A stretch of DNA of 64,000 nucleotides from Streptomyces sp. NBC_01260 (GTDB lineage: Bacteria > Actinomycetota > Actinomycetes > Streptomycetales > Streptomycetaceae), in the NCBI RefSeq assembly GCF_036226405.1, contig NZ_CP108464.1, positions 2,046,001-2,110,000 on the forward strand, written 5' to 3'. Numbering within the stretch: position 1 is the first letter of the stretch; each line of letters starts with the position of its first letter. The position numbers were made by a program, and so were the translations under genes. Of this stretch, positions 59,784 to 64,000 are shown one piece after another. Under the pieces are notes generated by a model. The model saw only the letters and a program-made list of their open reading frames with translations, had not been told where the DNA came from and ran no database searches.

Positions 59784-61719
59784 CCCCGGTGCCAGCCGGG
59801 CGGTTCTCGTCGGCGTCGACAAGTACCGGCATCTGCCCTCACTGCGCCCGGTGGGCCGGGGCCGCGACCGGCTGGCCGAGCTGCTGAGGGACCCGACCGT
59901 GTGGGGGCTGGATCAGCGCCATGTCACGGTGCTGGGAGCGCAGGCCTCCCGCGATGACATCCTCACGGCCGTCAAGCGGGCGGCGCGGGAGACGACGGAC
60001 ACGTTCCTGCTCTACTTCGCGGGGCATGGTCTGCGCAGCAGGGGCGGGAGCGCCCAGCAGCTGCACCTGGCGCTGACCGGTGCCGACGACGAGCATCCGC
60101 AGATCGGCAGCATCGCGTACCACGACATCCGGGAGATCCTCACCGCCGGACACCAGGCGCGACGCAGGATCGTTCTGCTCGACTGCTGCTACAGCGGGCT
60201 GGCGGGCGGCATGGGGCAGCAGGCAGCTCCCCGTGAGGAGCTGCAGCAGGCGGCCATCGAGGGGAGTTATCTCCTCACCTCCGCCTCCAGCACCCAGCGG
60301 GCCTTCGCCCACGACGGCCGGCCCTACCCGGAGTTCACCGGCGCGCTGATCGGGGTGCTGGAACAGGGCATCCCCTCGGCGGGTCCCGAGCTCACCCTGG
60401 ACCAGACCTGGCGAGCCGCCCGTGCCACCCTCCTGCGGCGCGGAGATCCGGAGCCCCAGCAGTTCGGCCAGAACGCCGCGGGCCAGCTTCCCTGGGTGCG
60501 GAACCGGGCGCACGACGCGCCGGCCGCAGGCGGATTCCGGGCTCGTGGCCCGCAGGTGTCAACCGCGCGCCGGCGTAAGGCCGCACGGGTCCTGAGGGTG
60601 CTCGGCGTGCCCCTCGTGACGCTGGCCCTCGCCACTCCGGTCATCCCGGAGAACCCGCCCGCTCAGGGTACGGACGACCGGGCATCCGGAGGCCGCTCGG
60701 CGGCGCCTCGGGTGCGGCCGTCATCGGTGGTCGTGCCGAGCACCTCCCCCACACCGAGTGCGTCCCCCACCCCGTCCAGCGGCAAGACCCCCAAGCAGCC
60801 CGGCCCGGACCCGACACCCCGGACGCACTCCGCGGACAAGGGGGTTCGGGTCTCACTCGCGCGCTCGTACGTCGGGCAGAGCGGGTTCCTCTCGGCTGTC
60901 GCCTACGCACCCGACGGCCGTCTCATCGCCGGCGGGAGCGAGGACGGGAGCATCTACCTGTGGAACGCCGATACCGCCAAGAGGGTGCGAATCCTGTCCG
61001 GGCACAGCGACAGGATCACGAGCCTGGCCTTCGATCCGGGCAGTTCCACTCTGGCCAGTGCCAGCGGCGACAGGACCGTCCGCCTGTGGGACGTGTCCAG
61101 CGGCACGTCGCGCCACACCCTGAGCCACCCCGGCGAGGTCTACTCCGTGGCCTTCAGCCCGGACGGGGGAACGCTCGTGAGCGGCGGCCAGGGCGACGCC
61201 GTCCGCCTGTGGAGCGTCAGCGACGGCAGTGCGCTCGAGACGTTCGACGACCAGAAGGAGGACGTGCTCGCCGTGGCCTTCAGCCCCGACGGGGAGAGCG
61301 TCCTCAGCGGCAGCTACGACAGATCGGCCGCGGAGTACGACGTGGGCGGCAGCTGGACCTGGCGCGACGAGAAGCTGTCGTCCGACGCCATCACCGCGGT
61401 GGCATACGGCCCCAAGGACTACGTCAGGGCTGCCGGAGGGTACGACAAGGTGATCCGGACCTGGACCGGCCCTGACTCCGGCACGAAGACGTTCAAGGGA
61501 CACACCGAATCGATCACCGCGTTGGCCTTCAGTCCCGACGGGAAGATCCTCGCGAGCGCCGGCCTGGACGCCATCCGGCTGTGGGACGCGCAGAAGGCCA
61601 CGCCCCTCAGAACGATCCCGGGCGCCGGCAGCACCATGGACATCGCCTTCAGCCCCGACGGCACGCACCTCGCCGGCGTCAGCGGCAGAGCGGTACAGCT
61701 CTGGAGCATCACCCGGTAG
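59770..61719 (+). CDS. Caspase-family protease with transmembrane anchor and WD40 propeller
   Basis: A 649-residue protein. Caspase (C14) domain at residues 8-245: catalytic His86 in FLLYFAGHGLRS and Cys140 in RRIVLLDCCYSGLAGG; FTGALIGVLEQG follows. A basic RRRKAARVLR precedes one membrane segment (275-294), then a P/S/T-rich linker (295-358), and seven WD-type repeats (370-649), e.g. ITSLAFDPGSSTLASASGDRTVRLWD, enough for one closed propeller. The positive-inside rule puts the protease in the cytoplasm and the propeller outside. GTG start inside the EACC1-like gene. Confidence 0.92.
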   Translation: MALPDPGASRAVLVGVDKYRHLPSLRPVGRGRDRLAELLRDPTVWGLDQRHVTVLGAQASRDDILTAVKRAARETTDTFLLYFAGHGLRSRGGSAQQLHLALTGADDEHPQIGSIAYHDIREILTAGHQARRRIVLLDCCYSGLAGGMGQQAAPREELQQAAIEGSYLLTSASSTQRAFAHDGRPYPEFTGALIGVLEQGIPSAGPELTLDQTWRAARATLLRRGDPEPQQFGQNAAGQLPWVRNRAHDAPAAGGFRARGPQVSTARRRKAARVLRVLGVPLVTLALATPVIPENPPAQGTDDRASGGRSAAPRVRPSSVVVPSTSPTPSASPTPSSGKTPKQPGPDPTPRTHSADKGVRVSLARSYVGQSGFLSAVAYAPDGRLIAGGSEDGSIYLWNADTAKRVRILSGHSDRITSLAFDPGSSTLASASGDRTVRLWDVSSGTSRHTLSHPGEVYSVAFSPDGGTLVSGGQGDAVRLWSVSDGSALETFDDQKEDVLAVAFSPDGESVLSGSYDRSAAEYDVGGSWTWRDEKLSSDAITAVAYGPKDYVRAAGGYDKVIRTWTGPDSGTKTFKGHTESITALAFSPDGKILASAGLDAIRLWDAQKATPLRTIPGAGSTMDIAFSPDGTHLAGVSGRAVQLWSITR

Positions 61720-61840
61720 ACCGCCGCTCGGAACACCGGCGTGGCCGGACCCGGCGACACACCGGGGTTCGAGTCCTGTCGGGTGACGTCGCCCGGTCCG
61801 GTGCCCCGGTCCTGCCAAGGCCGGGGCTGCCGCTAGGGTT

Positions 61841-62200
61841 TCAGCACTCGCGAAGGCCGGGCGCCGGGTCCTGGCCGGTCTTCAGGGAGACGGCGGGGAC
61901 GTTGCCCCACTGGCCGTTGTCGAGCTGGGTCCAGTACCAGATGTCGTTCTGGCCCTCGTGGGGGTCCCCGTGGCCCCAGCAGGCGAACCAGTTGAACCCG
62001 GTGGTGAGCGTGCCACGGGTCGCCGAGCGGTAGGAGCGGTCCGCGTACCCCTTCGCACCGACGGTGTTGCCGCAGTACAGCCGGCCGTCGGAGCGGACCC
62101 CGCACTCGGCGGCGTGGGCGGTCGTGGCCGGCACGGAGAGTGCGAGCAGGGCGGTGACGGCGAAGGCGCCCACCGCGGTGGTCAAGCGTCGAGTATTCAT
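61841..62200 (-). CDS. Small secreted SH3-like hypothetical protein
   Basis: A 119-residue exported protein. Signal peptide MNTRRLTTAVGAFAVTALLALSVPATTAHAA; mature part ECGVRSDGRLYCGNTVGAKGYADRSYRSATRGTLTTGFNWFACWGHGDPHEGQNDIWYWTQLDNGQWGNVPAVSLKTGQDP. The repeated small beta-strand pattern and the DIWYWTQLDNGQWGNVPA segment resemble bacterial SH3-like secreted proteins of Streptomyces. Four cysteines may form two disulfides. Function unknown. It is convergent with the caspase gene. Confidence 0.82.
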   Translation of the reverse strand: MNTRRLTTAVGAFAVTALLALSVPATTAHAAECGVRSDGRLYCGNTVGAKGYADRSYRSATRGTLTTGFNWFACWGHGDPHEGQNDIWYWTQLDNGQWGNVPAVSLKTGQDPAPGLREC

Positions 62201-62299
62201 GATCGACTCAACGGCTGACCGGGAGCGGGGTCACGGTCACCACTCCGGCCTCACCGCACCGGCCCTGCCGCCCCCTTGACCGCTCCGTGCCGGGCCGGG

Positions 62300-62875
62300 T
62301 CAGCCCATGCTCTTGGCGCCGTCCAGCGATTCGCGGATGATGTCGGCGTGCCCGGCGTGCTGGGCGGTCTCCGCGATGACGTGCATCAGCACCCGGCGGG
62401 CCGACCACCGCGCGTCGCCCTCGTACCAGGGAGCCTTCGGCAGTGCGTGAGTGGCGCCCAGGTCCGGCAGGCCGGCGAGCAGTTCGTCGGTCCGGCGGGC
62501 CGCTTCGGCGTAGTCGGCCAGCACACCCTCCAGCGTCTCACCGGGCAACAGCCGGAATCCGTCGGTCCGCCGGGCCCAGTCGGCCTCGGTCATGGCGGTG
62601 AAGTCCGGCATCGCCGAAGCCCCGTGCACGATGAAGTCCGCCCAGCTCCGTTCGACCTGGGCGACGTGTTTGATGAGACCGCCCAGGCACAGCTCGCTCG
62701 CGGTGGGCCGCAGCCCGGCCTGCTCGTCGGTGAGGTCACGGGTGGTGAAGCGCAGGAAGTGCCGCTGCTTGGTCAGCGCCTCCAGCAGGTCGGCACGCTC
62801 GCCGGTGAGGGCCGGGGCGGCGGCCACGTCGCGGGTGTCCAGCTCATTGGCGTCGGCGTTGCCGTTGGCATTCAT
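62300..62875 (-). CDS. DinB-family (DUF664) protein
   Basis: A 191-residue four-helix-bundle protein of the DinB/DUF664 superfamily, which includes mycothiol- or bacillithiol-dependent transferases and isomerases. Metal-binding histidines are visible in LGGLIKHVAQVERSW and HVIAETAQHAGHADIIRE (three-His type). Length is typical. The ATG start follows a repetitive NANGNADANELD stretch. A perfect 17-base palindrome lies about 60 bases upstream. Confidence 0.88.
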   Translation of the reverse strand: MNANGNADANELDTRDVAAAPALTGERADLLEALTKQRHFLRFTTRDLTDEQAGLRPTASELCLGGLIKHVAQVERSWADFIVHGASAMPDFTAMTEADWARRTDGFRLLPGETLEGVLADYAEAARRTDELLAGLPDLGATHALPKAPWYEGDARWSARRVLMHVIAETAQHAGHADIIRESLDGAKSMG

Positions 62876-62933
62876 GGTCTCTACCTTCGATCGTTCGTGT
62901 TCCGCCGGTCAAGGACCACGTTAGGAGCCGTAT

Positions 62934-62950
62934 AGGTCAGTTACTGACCT
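62934..62950. promoter_or_regulatory. Perfect palindromic operator candidate upstream of the DinB-family gene
   Basis: AGGTCAGTTACTGACCT: eight-base arms around one T, with a TATAC-like -10 on the minus strand next to it. Position and form suit an HxlR-, MarR- or TetR-type repressor. No such regulator gene is in the window. Confidence 0.5.
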
Positions 62951-62969
62951 GAATGACGGACGGATGTCG

Positions 62970-62999
62970 GCGTGCCGGCCACCATGGCGGCCGGCACGC
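62970..62999 (-). terminator. Terminator of the methyltransferase gene
   Basis: GCGTGCCGGCC/GGCCGGCACGC with an eight-base loop, 31 bases downstream of the methyltransferase stop. Confidence 0.7.
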
Positions 63000-63030
63000 A
63001 CACCCGGGCCCCCGCGCCCGCGGACCGCCG

Positions 63031-63660
63031 TCAGCGGCGGCGGACCTTCAGCGCGTTGTCGGTACGGGTGGTGGGGTTCCCGTCCGGGTCGTTCTGCACG
63101 CGCTCGTGCTCCTCGCTGACCAGCACGTCCCATTCGCCCGGGGGGAGTTCGAGGGAGGCGAGCACCTCCTCGGTCGTGGGGAGCTCCATGTCCGCGTGGG
63201 CGTGCTCCCACGCCGGGAAGCCCGCGTGACCGACGATCAGGAGCACTCCGCCGGGTGCGACGGCCGAGGCCGCCCGCCGCAGGATCTCCTCGCGCGGCAG
63301 ATCGCCCATCGAGTGCAGGAACGAGGCGGAGACGAGGTCGTACTCCCCCTCGGGGAAGGAGACCCCGAGGTCGTGGAACTGCCAGTCGATCCGCTCGGCG
63401 ACCCCTGCCTCGGCGGCGTGCTCGGCGGCCCGGTCGAGAGCGACGCGCGAGATGTCCGTGGCGGTGACCTGCCAGCCCCACCGCGCGAGCCAGACCGCGT
63501 CGGCCCCCTCGCCGCACCCGAGGTCGAGGGCGCGTCCCGGTGTCAGCCCCTCCACTTCACGGACGAGCGCGGTGTTGGGATTCCCGCTCCAGATCCGGTG
63601 GCTCTCGCGGTAGCGCTCGTCCCAGAGTTCCGCGTCGGACGGCGTGCTGTCGGTTGTCAT
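63031..63660 (-). CDS. Class I SAM-dependent methyltransferase
   Basis: A 209-residue methyltransferase: N-terminal ELWDERYRESHRIWSGNPNTALV, motif I LDLGCGEGADAVWLA, motif II-like VTATDISRVALDRAAEH, FHDLGVSFPEGEYDLVSASFLHSM and the post-motif APGGVLLIVGHAG. The ELWDERY...WSGxPN start is typical of the TehB/thiopurine-like group; the substrate is not known. ATG at 63660 overlaps the stop of the oxidoreductase gene (ATGA), so both are in one operon. Confidence 0.92.
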   Translation of the reverse strand: MTTDSTPSDAELWDERYRESHRIWSGNPNTALVREVEGLTPGRALDLGCGEGADAVWLARWGWQVTATDISRVALDRAAEHAAEAGVAERIDWQFHDLGVSFPEGEYDLVSASFLHSMGDLPREEILRRAASAVAPGGVLLIVGHAGFPAWEHAHADMELPTTEEVLASLELPPGEWDVLVSEEHERVQNDPDGNPTTRTDNALKVRRR

Positions 63661-64000
63661 GGTGTCTCCTGCAGTCCGTGACGGCGGCTTCCGAGCGTCT
63701 GCTCGCAGACCTGGCGCTCGGCCTCCGCCGAGAAGGGTGCGCGGCGGGCCTCGACCGCGCGGCGGGTGTCGTCGCCCACCAGGTCGGCGTTGATGGCGGA
63801 GGCCGCCTTCAGCCCCGCCCCGGCGGCGCCGATGACCTGCTCCATCAGGTTGGTGACGTTACCGGCGGCCCAGACACCGGGTACCTCGGTCGCACCGGAC
63901 GGATCGGCCGCGATGTACGTACCGATGGTGTGGCCGCCCGCCTCCAGTTCGGTGGCGTGCAGCCCGAGGCCGTCCAGGACCCCGGACCGGGCGGTGAAGC
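63657..64000 (-). CDS. NAD(P)/FAD-dependent oxidoreductase (thioredoxin-reductase-like), C-terminal part
   Basis: The visible C-terminal 114 residues read LGLHATELEAGGHTIGTYIAADPSGATEVPGVWAAGNVTNLMEQVIGAAGAGLKAASAINADLV. This is the second FAD-binding motif (GVWAAGDV-type, here AAGN) of the thioredoxin-reductase-like family that lacks the redox CxxC in many actinobacteria. Whether CxxC is present cannot be seen, as the N-terminus lies beyond the window. Coupled to the methyltransferase gene. Confidence 0.85.
   Translation of the reverse strand, partial: FTARSGVLDGLGLHATELEAGGHTIGTYIAADPSGATEVPGVWAAGNVTNLMEQVIGAAGAGLKAASAINADLVGDDTRRAVEARRAPFSAEAERQVCEQTLGSRRHGLQETP

Noticed and set aside
1..64000. 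CRISPR array or cas genes
   Set aside because: No regularly spaced 25-40 base repeats with unique spacers and no Cas-like protein were seen.

Overview
The window is 64 kb of very GC-rich actinobacterial chromosome, almost certainly from a Streptomyces. Supporting signs are the frequent GTG starts, the GGAGG-type ribosome binding sites, the HU protein with a lysine/alanine-rich tail (HupS), the ndgR-leuCD divergon, and two tandem 'conservon' operons directly followed by accE-accB. From memory, the left two thirds follow the gene order known around absB/rnc to accB in S. coelicolor. The right third is lineage-specific.

Core region, 1-29.4 kb. The minus strand carries mutM (partial), rnc, rpmF, a DUF177 gene, a DivIVA-like gene, coaD, rsmD and recG. 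On the plus strand follows an overlapping pair: an HSP90-family ATPase and a TPR protein. Next come a DAK2-domain protein opposite rpmB, thiD/thiL, a stand-alone Lrp ligand-binding domain, a DUF3515 lipoprotein, ddlA, gpsA/plsC, cofC, hupS, leuCD with its IclR-type regulator ndgR, an array of five tRNA genes (Gln-Glu-Glu-Gln-Glu in transcription order), a HAD phosphatase, gltX and a FAH-family hydrolase. A 63-residue protein with a duplicated ANPRRT motif closes this part.

Conservons and carboxylase, 29.4-42.6 kb. Two complete conservons stand in tandem. Each has a membrane kinase-like CvnA, roadblock CvnB, DUF742 CvnC and Ras-like GTPase CvnD. The two cvnD genes share 423 of 425 consecutive bases and then diverge abruptly, the mark of recent gene conversion. 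accE and accB (acyl-CoA carboxylase) follow on the minus strand.

Accessory region, 42.9-64 kb. Three secreted polysaccharide-active enzymes come first: PL8 lyase, GH101 endo-alpha-N-acetylgalactosaminidase and GH64 beta-1,3-glucanase. Possible sugar-responsive operators lie in front of them. A graveyard of IS701, ISAs1 (two copies), IS5 and IS1380 remnants then surrounds two intact genes, an EF-hand calcium-binding protein and a heme-oxygenase-like diiron protein. After these lie a lytic transglycosylase, a small secreted protein with M15-like zinc-peptidase motifs, a YceI protein, and an HTH regulator coupled to a membrane protein. The most striking locus is a two-gene conflict-type module at 59.4-61.7 kb: an EACC1-like protein followed by a membrane-anchored caspase with a seven-bladed WD40 propeller. 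A small secreted protein, a DinB-family enzyme, a methyltransferase and a partial flavin oxidoreductase end the window.

Limits: gene functions come from reading motifs, not from database searches. Promoters, operators and terminators are inferred from pattern alone.
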